NCBI RefSeq assembly: GCF_004217115.1
Contig: NZ_SHKN01000003.1
Coordinates: 174,904-238,903 of the forward strand
Direction: 5' to 3'
Length of the DNA: 64,000 bases
DNA from: Ancylomarina subtilis
Lineage (GTDB): Bacteria; Bacteroidota; Bacteroidia; Bacteroidales; Marinifilaceae
A model generated the notes under the pieces. The model was not told where the DNA came from. It made no database searches and saw only the letters and a program-made list of their open reading frames with translations. The position numbers were made by a program, and so were the translations under genes. How positions within the stretch are numbered: position 1 is the first letter of the stretch; every line of letters starts with the position of its first letter. Below are positions 39,240 through 47,578 of this stretch, piece after piece.

Positions 39240-40283
39240 CTATTCTGTAAAGTTGGTCCAACCTTGAGCCTGAAGTGCAATTTCGGTATTGTCGCGGGCA
39301 ACCATATATTTCCCTTTGCTTGCGTCGCAGATATGACCGATAACTTTGACATCAGGAATTTTTTCAATTTCTTCAAATTTGTCAAGAGGCACTGTAAAAA
39401 GGAGTTCGTAATCCTCACCACCATTAAGGGCAAAAATCGAATAGTTCATATTCAATTCTTCAGCCATTTTATGTGTTTCGTAATCGATAGGAATTTTCTC
39501 TTCGTAAATTTGGCAGCCCACATTTGATTCTTCGCAAATATGGAAGAGTTCTGATGATAAACCATCAGAAATATCAATCATCGATGTCGGAACGATTTTA
39601 GCATCCTGTAAGCTCTCGAAGATATCTTTTCTGGCCTCAGGTTTCAATTGACGTTCCAGGATATAATCGTGCCCTGTTAAGTCAGGCTGAATGTTAGGAT
39701 TGTTCTCGAAAATACGTTTTTCTCTATCCAAAAGTTGAAGGCCTGCATATGCCGCCCCTAAATCACCAGTCACACAAATTAAATCGTTTACTTTTGCTCC
39801 ACTACGGTAAGCCAATTGATCTTCGTCAGCTTCACCAATAGCAGTAACAGAAATACAAAGACCTGTTAATGATGACGTGGTATCGCCACCAACTAAATCA
39901 ACATTATACTTCTCGCAAGCCATATTGATTCCTTCGTAAATTTCATCAATTGCTTCAAGCGTAAAACGCTTAGATATGGCTATAGAAACAGTCACCTGCT
40001 TGGGTTCAGCATTCATCGCATAAACATCAGAAACATTTACAACAATGGCTTTATATCCCAAATGACGAAGTGGGGTATACATCAAATCAAAATGGATGCC
40101 TTCAACCAAAAGATCGGTTGTCACAATAGTCTTTTTACCTGATTGATTTAAAACGGCTGCATCATCCCCAATGCCCTTAAGGGTTGATGTTTGATTTAAT
40201 TTAATGCTTTTGCTGAGGTGTTTGATCAAACCAAACTCACCCAGTGTCGATATATCGGTTCCTTGTGTATTGTTTTCCTGCAT
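39240..40283 (-). CDS. thiL: Thiamine-monophosphate kinase
   Basis: 347 residues. Phosphorylates thiamine monophosphate to the diphosphate cofactor with ATP. PurM/AIR synthetase-like fold: GIGDDAAVLNQSG (nucleotide/metal), TTDLLVEGIHFD, VGGDTTSS, CVTGDLGAAYAGLQLL, SMIDISDGLSSELFH and GGEDYELLFTVP. I saw no TPP riboswitch-like sequence upstream and no other thi genes nearby. Convergent with lpxA. Confidence 0.95.
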   Translation of the reverse strand: MQENNTQGTDISTLGEFGLIKHLSKSIKLNQTSTLKGIGDDAAVLNQSGKKTIVTTDLLVEGIHFDLMYTPLRHLGYKAIVVNVSDVYAMNAEPKQVTVSIAISKRFTLEAIDEIYEGINMACEKYNVDLVGGDTTSSLTGLCISVTAIGEADEDQLAYRSGAKVNDLICVTGDLGAAYAGLQLLDREKRIFENNPNIQPDLTGHDYILERQLKPEARKDIFESLQDAKIVPTSMIDISDGLSSELFHICEESNVGCQIYEEKIPIDYETHKMAEELNMNYSIFALNGGEDYELLFTVPLDKFEEIEKIPDVKVIGHICDASKGKYMVARDNTEIALQAQGWTNFTE

Positions 40284-40486
40284 GATATCATTTATATGAT
40301 GAAACTAGTTTTGATAAAATGCCGATATATAAATGAAGAGAGTTTAGGAGTGTAACGAACTGGACTCTATATTCATTTAATAATCGGTATAATAAGCTGA
40401 TTTCTAAATTTAGAATTTGCTGGCAAAGGTAGAGAAAAAAATAGGAATGGGTAAATCTAGTTTTAACCAGTACTTTCCCATTTCAT

Positions 40487-41026
40487 TTATCTCATTTTTG
40501 CTACCCGTGTATATTTAATCAGGGTTCGAGCTGTAACAGCTCCCTCAAAATGCTGAACGAGATTAAATTGCTTGTCGAAAATAAAGAGGCAGGGCAATGA
40601 TTTTGATCCGAAGGCTTCCTCGAATTCATTGTTTTCATATCTCAGTACTCTAATATTTGATTTTTCAGTCAGTTTATTTTTCTCCATAAAAGTATTAATA
40701 TTTGGAGTTTTGTCTGTTGTTACAAATACCAATTCGAAGTCTTTGTACTCCTCAAAATAATGAGCGATAATTTTGGCTTCCTTATGACAGTAAGGACAAA
40801 AATTACCAAAATGAATCACTAGTGTTGGTTTGCCTATTTGTAAATTGGCTTTGGTAAAAACCTTGCCTAAGGTATCCTGGAAACAGAATTCAGGCATTTC
40901 AGTGAGTTCAACCTTTGTCTCTTCAGCTAATTCATTCTCTTTATTTATTTGCTGAGTTTTTATAAGAATTCCAATTAGGATTACTAATATGACTGCTATG
41001 CTTAGTATGGCTATTTTTCTGTTCAT
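40487..41026 (-). CDS. Membrane-anchored TlpA-like redoxin, copy B (CPYC)
   Basis: 179 residues. N-terminal membrane anchor (about 5-23), then a periplasmic thioredoxin fold with Cys77-Pro-Tyr-Cys80 (FGNFCPYCHKEAK) and a cis-Pro loop in KSLPCLFIFD. CPYC is the active site of glutaredoxins and of some thiol oxidants and differs from copy A (CDMC). The C-terminus GAVTARTLIKYTR is nearly identical to that of copy A at 50983-51522, showing module duplication. It is the last gene of the second module, 24 bases after the membrane protein at 41051. Probably acts on thiols or disulfides of an exported or envelope substrate; whether it oxidises, reduces or isomerises is unknown. Confidence 0.85.
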   Translation of the reverse strand: MNRKIAILSIAVILVILIGILIKTQQINKENELAEETKVELTEMPEFCFQDTLGKVFTKANLQIGKPTLVIHFGNFCPYCHKEAKIIAHYFEEYKDFELVFVTTDKTPNINTFMEKNKLTEKSNIRVLRYENNEFEEAFGSKSLPCLFIFDKQFNLVQHFEGAVTARTLIKYTRVAKMR

Positions 41027-41050
41027 AATTGTATGTTTAGTATTATCTTT

Positions 41051-41812
41051 TTAGTCGAATAAGAAGCATAAGTAGAGTTTATATGGTGATACAATATGAA
41101 ATACAATAAAATAGCCGACGAAGGGTATCCACATCTTTTTTAAAAGTTCGGTGTATTTATACTTAACTAAACCTTCTAAAAAGAATGGAATAAGTAGCAC
41201 AAAGATAAGAGACTGAAGATTCATATCAGAGAATAGATAATTGTACCATTGGTATTCTTCGGGGGATTCCATGAATGTTTGAATGGATGGGTTTAAAATC
41301 TTAGATACACCCTGTAGATCTACTATTTGATATTCAGTTTGTATCAGTCCAAACCAGATGCATTTGAATAAATCCATTAGGGGAAAAACAATATAAGCAA
41401 GTAGGGTTGATTTAAATACATCTCCAAAGGGAATTTTTGAATACTCTTCCGTAAAATGGAAACCAATAAAGATTAGAAAACAGAGTGCAAAACATCCTGC
41501 TGTAAGTGGAACTGATACATAAGTGATGTTAAAATAAATATCATCCCAATAGACTGACCCCGTTTTTGTATCCTCAACTGGTTCGAGATCAATTTCGGCC
41601 AGATCATCTTTAAAATCGGCCATCAAATCATCGTGTCCGTTGTAGATTTCTGCTTCTTGTTCTACTTGTCTTTCGTGATTATACGTTTTTTTGATTTCGT
41701 CCGTACTTATGTATTCGAGATAAGTAAAATCAGCTAAAAAAGTGATAAGAAGTAAAAAGAGAAAAATATAAAGAGTTTTAATCTTTAAAATGGATTGAAT
41801 GAATCTGTTCAT
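41051..41812 (-). CDS. Five-helix membrane protein, copy B
   Basis: 253 residues. Membrane segments at about 13-32, 93-118, 128-150, 195-215 and 225-250, with an acidic extracytoplasmic loop (about 35-90, rich in D/E) after the first. Same size and plan as the protein at 51570-52292: acidic loop, then a helix running into FIGFHF (copy A FIGFQF), FKSTLLAY (copy A FKSSLLAY), and LLIPFFL near the C-terminus in both. A Cys pair in the second helix (CFALC) is not conserved in copy A. I do not recognise the family; an immunity, redox-partner or export role is possible by context. Confidence 0.75.
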   Translation of the reverse strand: MNRFIQSILKIKTLYIFLFLLLITFLADFTYLEYISTDEIKKTYNHERQVEQEAEIYNGHDDLMADFKDDLAEIDLEPVEDTKTGSVYWDDIYFNITYVSVPLTAGCFALCFLIFIGFHFTEEYSKIPFGDVFKSTLLAYIVFPLMDLFKCIWFGLIQTEYQIVDLQGVSKILNPSIQTFMESPEEYQWYNYLFSDMNLQSLIFVLLIPFFLEGLVKYKYTELLKKMWIPFVGYFIVFHIVSPYKLYLCFLFD

Positions 41813-41867
41813 GAGTTTATTTTTTTAAGGGTTCTAGTTCGAGAGTGGGTAGCATGGTGGAATCAGT

Positions 41868-43283
41868 TTAGTTCTTACTGATTGTTTTATTCTCGTTTTT
41901 ATTTGATAGTTCTTTCTCTAAAGCTTCTCTAAATATTTTTTGTTCTACAGTTTCTACCATACTTGAATATCTTTTCCAGAACTTGGCATTATATGGGCGT
42001 GGTGTAAACAAATTAGAATCCCAAGACTTCTCTAAGCTTTTAGCTAGTATGTCACTATCTGTTATGATTTCATTAAACATAACTTCTTGTGTCTCGTAGT
42101 AATATTCTTCAGAATTTGCTTTTGCACCATGAGCCGTACCACTCAATATTTTAAAGATATTATTGGCTTTTGGTGTATTTAAGGTGATGTGTTTGGGGTA
42201 CATTTTGCCATCAATCTCAATATATTTAATATGGAAGGAGGATGCTATTTTTGATCTATACATTTTAGTGAAGATTTGAGCTTTGTCACTATTCACAAGT
42301 GTATATTCCAATTCAACAATGGCAAAATCCTTAGCCCTAATGTAAATCCAGCCTATTGGGAAACAATATTTTCCGTAATGTTTATTTAGCTTTACTAAAG
42401 GAGATTTTGGCGTAATTTTTATTTTATAGATGTCATCAGAATTATAAGACAGGACAGTATCTATTTTAAAATTGTGCTTTTTAAGTATGTTCTTGTCAAA
42501 AATGGCATCTTTTTGTTTGTAGTATCTTAAAACATTCAAGCTTCCTGAAAATAAACCATTAGGATTGCTTAATCGGTTATCTTGGAAATGTATGGCATTT
42601 TTAATCTCTTTGGGATCTTCATCTGCTAGATTGTCTTTTCGTTTTACTGATTTTTTTAAGGACACGTTTTTGACTTCACCTAAATAAAAACAATAGATAG
42701 TAGCTGTATCTACGCTTCGATTATCAATACTTCTTTTAATCTCTTTGATATTGAGTTTTATATCTTTCGAAGTCTGGTTAAATCCCGGGTCGTAGACTTC
42801 AATAGCAGCATCGACTAGCCACTTGTATTTCGTTTTTGTTTTCTCGGTATGTCGCAAAAAAGCTTTACCTATAAAAGGGCTAGTGGGGAAATTATCTAGG
42901 TAATGATCAAAAGCTTTTTGCACAATTTCATTGGCATTGGTTGCTTTTACCTTTATCATCACTTCGTTTAAGTTGACAATAGCGGTTTCAAGCTCGATTT
43001 CATAAATCTCTTGCTTCTCAAATGCTTTGATTAAGATTTCTTGTGTTTTGAAACCCATAGACGAAAACACTAAGGAAGCTTCTTTGTATTCATCAGGAAT
43101 GTTGATGTTAAAGTCACCATTAAGATTGCTAATCGTACCAATTGTTGTGTTTTTTATCACAATATTGGCATAAGGTATCGGGTTTTTATGCGAGTCTATT
43201 AATCTTCCTGTCACGATTGTGTTCGCAAAGCAAGTGATACTTATTAAGAATAATAGAGCTGTACTGAGGATGGTTTTTTTCAT
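41868..43283 (-). CDS. Secreted carboxypeptidase-regulatory-domain protein, copy C
   Basis: 471 residues: signal peptide (1-20), CarboxypepD_reg-like domain (about 22-105, GRLIDSHKNPIPYANI), then a region of about 350 residues. This contains a helical stretch with FLRHTEKTKTKYKWLVDAAI and a beta-rich part with IYKIKITP and IYIRAKDFAIVELEY, ending in a FWKRYSSMVET motif. No peptidase residues are present, so the name refers only to the domain. Paralogues lie at 43819-45207 and 52289-53704, all with the FIG/INKGFLRQ-like and RxKD[FY]A motifs. First gene of module B with the membrane protein and redoxin downstream. The C-terminal half may be LolA-like (inference). Confidence 0.82.
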   Translation of the reverse strand: MKKTILSTALLFLISITCFANTIVTGRLIDSHKNPIPYANIVIKNTTIGTISNLNGDFNINIPDEYKEASLVFSSMGFKTQEILIKAFEKQEIYEIELETAIVNLNEVMIKVKATNANEIVQKAFDHYLDNFPTSPFIGKAFLRHTEKTKTKYKWLVDAAIEVYDPGFNQTSKDIKLNIKEIKRSIDNRSVDTATIYCFYLGEVKNVSLKKSVKRKDNLADEDPKEIKNAIHFQDNRLSNPNGLFSGSLNVLRYYKQKDAIFDKNILKKHNFKIDTVLSYNSDDIYKIKITPKSPLVKLNKHYGKYCFPIGWIYIRAKDFAIVELEYTLVNSDKAQIFTKMYRSKIASSFHIKYIEIDGKMYPKHITLNTPKANNIFKILSGTAHGAKANSEEYYYETQEVMFNEIITDSDILAKSLEKSWDSNLFTPRPYNAKFWKRYSSMVETVEQKIFREALEKELSNKNENKTISKN

Positions 43284-43818
43284 ATTGGGTTTGGGTTTTT
43301 AAAAAGGGTTTTTAGCTATTAACTTAAAGCTGTTCTCTATTTTGAAATTCGGAGTCTTTATTTATTCAATGCTTACATAAATGATTAGGGCTTATTCATA
43401 AAAAAATAATAGTAACGACATCAATGGGCTAAAGCCCTTTTCTTGTTTATTGCTAACTCCAGCATAAATGCTGGAGTTAATGGATTTCAGAAACAGAAAT
43501 CCGTTGCGCCCTTTGCGAAAAGACTTAGCGAGCTTTGCGTTAAAATATTTTAAGACGTTTAAATACAAATACCAAACACCCCTCTGTTCTTCAGAATCTC
43601 CCCTGAAAAGGGAGAAACGACAATTGTATGTCGAATGGATATTCTACGATTATCTGATAAGCTTTCCCTTTTAAGGTACCGTAGATTGTGAAAACCTTTA
43701 AAATAATCTAGAAGTGAACAAAGTGTCGACAGTCGAAAGGGTGTATTTAAATAGCTTCAAAAAGAAACGTTCATTTTTATTACATGCAGAAATCAATGAA
43801 CAAGCCCTGCGAAAATGA
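43284..43818. other. 535-base gap between secreted-protein copies B and C
   Basis: No gene is supported. The centre is a mosaic of short palindromes (see repeat at 43421-43680). A plus-strand open frame of 68 codons here is made of repeat sequence and is not considered real. No double-glycine peptide is encoded. Confidence 0.6.
43421..43680. repeat. Mosaic of dispersed Bacteroidota intergenic repeats
   Basis: In order: GGGCTAAAGCCC palindrome; AACTCCAGC-ATAAAT-GCTGGAGTT hairpin; a stretch with TTTGCGCCCTTTGCGAAAAG and AGCGAGCTTTGCGTTAAA, a tandem-like degenerate TTTGCG element; CACCCCTCTGTTCTTCAGA followed by TCTCCC-CTGAAAA-GGGAGA. Each piece resembles repeats that recur between genes in Bacteroidota genomes. 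No transposase or flanking duplication was seen, so mobility is not shown. Confidence 0.5.
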
Positions 43819-45207
43819 TTAATTGTTTACTTGATTAATTCTAATGCTGTCTGCCGATTTGCTGAACTGTTGTTTCATGTCGATTTCACTCTCCAAATCT
43901 TCACGTAGTTTGGCTTCATTTTTAGTCTCCAGCAGTATGCTGTAGTTTTCCCAAAACTCAGGGTGGTATTCCGAAGGGATATACAATTTGTCATTCCATT
44001 TATTGGGAAGCATCTCAGTAATCTGATTAGGCTCTTCGATGATTTCGGTGAATAAGAACTCCTTGATTAGATTAGGGGTTTTTGCTAATTCATTATCTCT
44101 ATGGTGCATCAGTGAAGTATAGCCAGCAAAATCTCGCCCGAACGATCTGTAATAATAGGGGTAAAGTTTGCCCTTGTGTTTTTTGTATTTTAACGTGTGA
44201 TTGTAAGAATGATAATATCTTGATTTCATCTTTGGATTTTCCACATCCCCAATTTTGAGTTCATGCAAAGCAAAATCCTTTGCTGAAATCAGTAGATACC
44301 CAAGTCTTATAGAATATGAGCTCTTTAGTTGTTTAGCAGTGGGTAGTATCTTTATTTTGTAGATGGCTTCTCCATCTCTGTCTAGAATTGTATCCAGTTT
44401 GATTTGATGCATACTACTTTTGTATATTTTGTTCAGATCGTGCCACATATCGTCTATTTTTGGCTGATAAGCGGTTTTTAGTCGTCTAAGTTTACTGATT
44501 GAATTTCTTTCTTCATCCGTATCCCGAATCAATTTTTGTAATTCTTCATTACTGGGTTTATAGGTCTTCGATTGTTTTAGTGCCTTTTTATAACGAACAT
44601 CATTCCACTGTTTAAAAAAGTAAAGTTCTTTGGCATCAATTTCTCTGTTGTCGTAAGTGTTTCTTTTTTCAAGAATATGCACCTTGAGTTTCGGTTCCTC
44701 TGGTGTTGCATAGGTGAATAGGGCTGCCTCTATAAGTTTCACATATTTTTTGTTTAGCAGGTGACTTTGTCGCAAAAAGCCCTTGTTTATATAGGGTTTA
44801 TCGGGACGAAACCTGGGTGCAGCTTTCATGCAGGCTTTCAGTATCTTTTTAGGATCGCTCATCAACCTGCTGGCATTTACGTTTACCTCCGATAAATCGT
44901 AAGCAATGGCTTTTAGTTCGATGGTTTTTGCTTTGGTTATTTCGTCGATATTGAGCGATAGCGATTGGTAACCCAAACTGCTGATGAGTATTCTAGTGTC
45001 GGTTTGCGGATTTTCAATAGACAATTGGAACTGCCCATCTTTGTTGCTTATGGTGCCCTTGGTGGTTTTTGCTATGGATATATTGGCATAGGGTATAGCC
45101 GCTTTACTTTTTTTATCTATAATACTCGAACTGATTTGCACCTGAGCCTGTGTGCTTGTCAGTAAAATCAATAAAAAGAGGGCTGTACTAAGGATGGTTT
45201 TAGTCAT
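43819..45207 (-). CDS. Secreted carboxypeptidase-regulatory-domain protein, copy B
   Basis: 462 residues: signal peptide (1-21), CarboxypepD_reg-like domain (about 23-105, KSKAAIPYANISIAKTTKGT), then the family's region with INKGFLRQSHLLNKKYVKLI, IYKIKILP, LLISAKDFALHEL and the C-terminal motif YHPEFWENYSILLET. It has the same plan as the copies at 41868 and 52289 but is alone: no membrane protein or redoxin follows directly, and 535 bases separate it from copy C. It is separated from the exporter operon by a terminator at 45851-45885 and so must have its own promoter. Confidence 0.82.
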   Translation of the reverse strand: MTKTILSTALFLLILLTSTQAQVQISSSIIDKKSKAAIPYANISIAKTTKGTISNKDGQFQLSIENPQTDTRILISSLGYQSLSLNIDEITKAKTIELKAIAYDLSEVNVNASRLMSDPKKILKACMKAAPRFRPDKPYINKGFLRQSHLLNKKYVKLIEAALFTYATPEEPKLKVHILEKRNTYDNREIDAKELYFFKQWNDVRYKKALKQSKTYKPSNEELQKLIRDTDEERNSISKLRRLKTAYQPKIDDMWHDLNKIYKSSMHQIKLDTILDRDGEAIYKIKILPTAKQLKSSYSIRLGYLLISAKDFALHELKIGDVENPKMKSRYYHSYNHTLKYKKHKGKLYPYYYRSFGRDFAGYTSLMHHRDNELAKTPNLIKEFLFTEIIEEPNQITEMLPNKWNDKLYIPSEYHPEFWENYSILLETKNEAKLREDLESEIDMKQQFSKSADSIRINQVNN

Positions 45208-45894
45208 ATTGATTAGTGAATTAAGGGACTGTATGCTTGTGATTTGTTTTTTGTCTGACTAAATGTACTTAATTAATGTTTAGTAGACCGTTAAGTGATG
45301 TTAAATAAAACTTTACGTAATAAATTTTTATATGTTAGATGGATGGCAAGGGATATAGTTATAAATCGATTCTGATTTAGCTTCTGTTTTTGGCCTTCTG
45401 CGCAAGAAAATTGAAGATAGATGAGTTTGTTTTTAAATTGATATTATCACCACGGAATAAGGTGTTTAAATTTAGGTGAAACATCTATCCTTATTGGGAT
45501 GTTTGATTTTTTATTTAACCTAATTCGTCCGGGCTCCGAAGTGGTATAAACCACTTACTAGCTGGGTAAATTGGCTTTGAGCTAAAATAACCATCTTCTA
45601 TGTTCTGATATGGAAATTGTATTTAACTTTATTTCTTTAGGCTTTGGGGTAAAACTCTTAGGATAGCTCGAGGTTTGATGTACGATTGGGGCTAATGTTT
45701 TTAAGCTAAACAGTGGTTTGATACTCGATTTTCGTGTCTCGAAGCACGGTGGATGGTAATTTTTTTAACAAGAAGTGTGTCTGCATACTCGATAGTTGAA
45801 TGTCGATACTCGAATAAGCCTAAAAGAGGCGGCCTATGAACCTTTAGTTTAAAGAAAAAGCGAAACCCTATATAAAGGGTTCCGCTAGTTTACT
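45208..45894. other. 687-base gap upstream of secreted-protein copy B
   Basis: No supported gene. Contains the terminator of the exporter operon at its right end, three copies of ATACTCGA (45721, 45785, 45806), and an imperfect -7-like TACATTTAG on the minus strand (45259-45267) that may serve copy B. I looked for double-glycine peptide frames on both strands and found none. Confidence 0.55.
45851..45885 (-). terminator. Terminator of the peptide-export operon
   Basis: On the minus strand GCGGAACCCT / AGGGTTTCGC (one mismatch, loop TTATAT) is followed by TTTTTCTTT, ten bases after the stop of the 158-residue protein. Confidence 0.82.
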
Positions 45895-46371
45895 TTAGAT
45901 TTCTTCTTTGCTTGCATTTTTGTGGTTTGGAAAGAATTGTTTCAATTCGTTATACAGAGGCATAGCCTCTTGGTCGTGTTCGTTGGCAAAATAACGAACC
46001 GAGCGGTAGTAGGCCATTGAATCTTGATAGTTATCATTATCTAATAAGATTTTGGTGTCGCTCAGTTTTTGTCGAAGCTGCTCTATCTTACGAAGCATAT
46101 TCTCAATCTGTTCTCTTGCAATAAAATCCCGTTCAAACTCTTCCATATTCACAAAGTTTGGAACGTATTTGGGATTCTCACGCATAATCAGCTTGGTTTT
46201 GTTCACCAACAATTTATTGGTCTCGTTTATAGAGCCAAATGTGGAACGTTGCTCTGGAGTTAAGCCGGGTGCGTTTGTATTTGCCGAGGCCAACAAAGCA
46301 TCTAAATGGCTGTTGTTTTCAGCTAACTCTTCTGGGGTAAACACCACCTGTATTAAATCATTATTCTTCAT
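45895..46371 (-). CDS. Helical protein of unknown function at the end of the export operon
   Basis: 158 residues, no signal peptide or membrane segment. Predicted mostly helical with a coiled-coil stretch (about 88-112, EQIENMLRKIEQLRQKLSDTK) and an N-terminal half rich in L, N and T (LTPEQRSTFGSINETNKLLVNK). No known motif recognised. It is 119 bases downstream of the HlyD-type gene and just before the operon terminator, so it is probably co-transcribed; this position would suit an immunity or accessory protein, but nothing in the sequence shows that. Confidence 0.65.
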   Translation of the reverse strand: MKNNDLIQVVFTPEELAENNSHLDALLASANTNAPGLTPEQRSTFGSINETNKLLVNKTKLIMRENPKYVPNFVNMEEFERDFIAREQIENMLRKIEQLRQKLSDTKILLDNDNYQDSMAYYRSVRYFANEHDQEAMPLYNELKQFFPNHKNASKEEI

Positions 46372-46490
46372 AACTTTGATTTGAAATGTTAATTAATAAT
46401 TCTTTTTATCAAGAATGAATTTAACGAAAATTTCAATTCACTGTTCAGTATAGAATGTGTTCTTTAGCTATTCGAAAATGAAGGGGATAT

Positions 46491-47564
46491 CTAGTTAGTC
46501 TGAACCTTCACACGATCTCCCAAGCTTAAACCTTCGGTTATCTCTATTCTTAGGCCATCGGAAAGGCCTGTTTTTACCAGGCGTTTGCTTTTTTTGTTGT
46601 TCTCGTTCAGCAGTTCAACAAACAGGCTGTCTTTTTTAAAAATCAGATTGCGTTCTTTTATCGTTAATACACTATCTCTTTTGTCCAGTACAATTTCGGC
46701 AACAGCAGAAAAACCTGGGTAGAGTTGTATGTCGGGATGATTCTCAACTTTGGCTTCAATTTCGAATTTCATCATGCCATTTTCTTCAACTGCCTTGGGT
46801 GTGATATGACTGAGCGTGGCTTTCAGTTTTTTATTTTTAAGTGCGCTGATTCCAATTTCAAAAGCCATGCCTTTTTTCAAATAGGCAACATCCGATTCAC
46901 TAACCTTAGCTTTGAATATCAAATTTTGTAGATCAGCAATGTTAGCAATTGTCGAACCTTCGTTGTAGTTGTTTCTTTCAGTCACGCTGGCGCCTTCTTT
47001 AAGAGGAATGTCCAAGACAGTTCCTGATACGGTTGAGCGAATGAAATTAGGAATGTTCTGTTGAGATTGAGAGTAACCTTTCTGAATAATTTGGAGTTGT
47101 TTTTTTGCTGAAGACATCTCTTCCTGACTAATTAGATAAGATTCCCTATACTTATCAAATTCCTGTTCGGCAATGACTTCTTTTGCATAAAGTTCTTTGT
47201 ATCTCTTGAATTCCTTTTCACATTTTTCATGATTTATTTGACAGGTTTTAAGTGTCTTTTCTGCTATTTCAATATTCTGAGGATTGGGAAGAATGCTAAT
47301 CTCTGCGATCAAGTCACCTGTATGAATCGTATCACCTGCTTTGTGGTATAATTTATTGAGAATGCCTGAAATTTGTGATTTAATTTTTACTTCTCTTTCG
47401 GGAATCAATACGCCTGAAACGTACTGTCTTAATTTCAGATTCACAATTTTTGGTTTCTCACTAGCTGTGTATTTGTGATCTGATTTTGTTTGTTGCAGTA
47501 AGACGAAAGCTACAACAATAATTAGGATGAAAAGACTAACATAAAGGTTGGTTTTATTTTTCAT
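46491..47564 (-). CDS. HlyD/RND-type periplasmic adaptor
   Basis: 357 residues. N-terminal membrane anchor (about 7-23), biotinyl-lipoyl halves (VKIKSQISGILNKLYHKAGDTI, and FIRSTVSGTVLDIPLKEG), a coiled-coil hairpin (about 95-165), and beta-barrel and membrane-proximal domains (ISALKNKKLKATLSHI, GLSDGLRIEITEGLSLGDRVKV). Bridges an inner membrane transporter to the outer membrane. 14 bases after the MacB-type permease, which with such adaptors forms MacAB-like complexes; it may also serve the C39 exporter. No TolC-type outer membrane factor is in the window. Confidence 0.9.
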   Translation of the reverse strand: MKNKTNLYVSLFILIIVVAFVLLQQTKSDHKYTASEKPKIVNLKLRQYVSGVLIPEREVKIKSQISGILNKLYHKAGDTIHTGDLIAEISILPNPQNIEIAEKTLKTCQINHEKCEKEFKRYKELYAKEVIAEQEFDKYRESYLISQEEMSSAKKQLQIIQKGYSQSQQNIPNFIRSTVSGTVLDIPLKEGASVTERNNYNEGSTIANIADLQNLIFKAKVSESDVAYLKKGMAFEIGISALKNKKLKATLSHITPKAVEENGMMKFEIEAKVENHPDIQLYPGFSAVAEIVLDKRDSVLTIKERNLIFKKDSLFVELLNENNKKSKRLVKTGLSDGLRIEITEGLSLGDRVKVQTN

Positions 47565-47578
47565 GTTGTATAATTTGT

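Noticed and set aside
40284..40486. TPP riboswitch before thiL and terminator after redoxin copy B
   Set aside because: No recognisable thi-box sequence; the AATGGG/CCCATT pairing near 40446-40491 has a long loop and is too weak to call.
43468..43674. 68-codon plus-strand open frame
   Set aside because: It is made of dispersed intergenic repeat sequence (TPLCSSESPLKR-type translation).
43284..45894. Second double-glycine peptide for module B
   Set aside because: I looked by eye for GG-leader frames in the gaps 43284-43818 and 45208-45894 on both strands and found none; a systematic scan could still reveal one.
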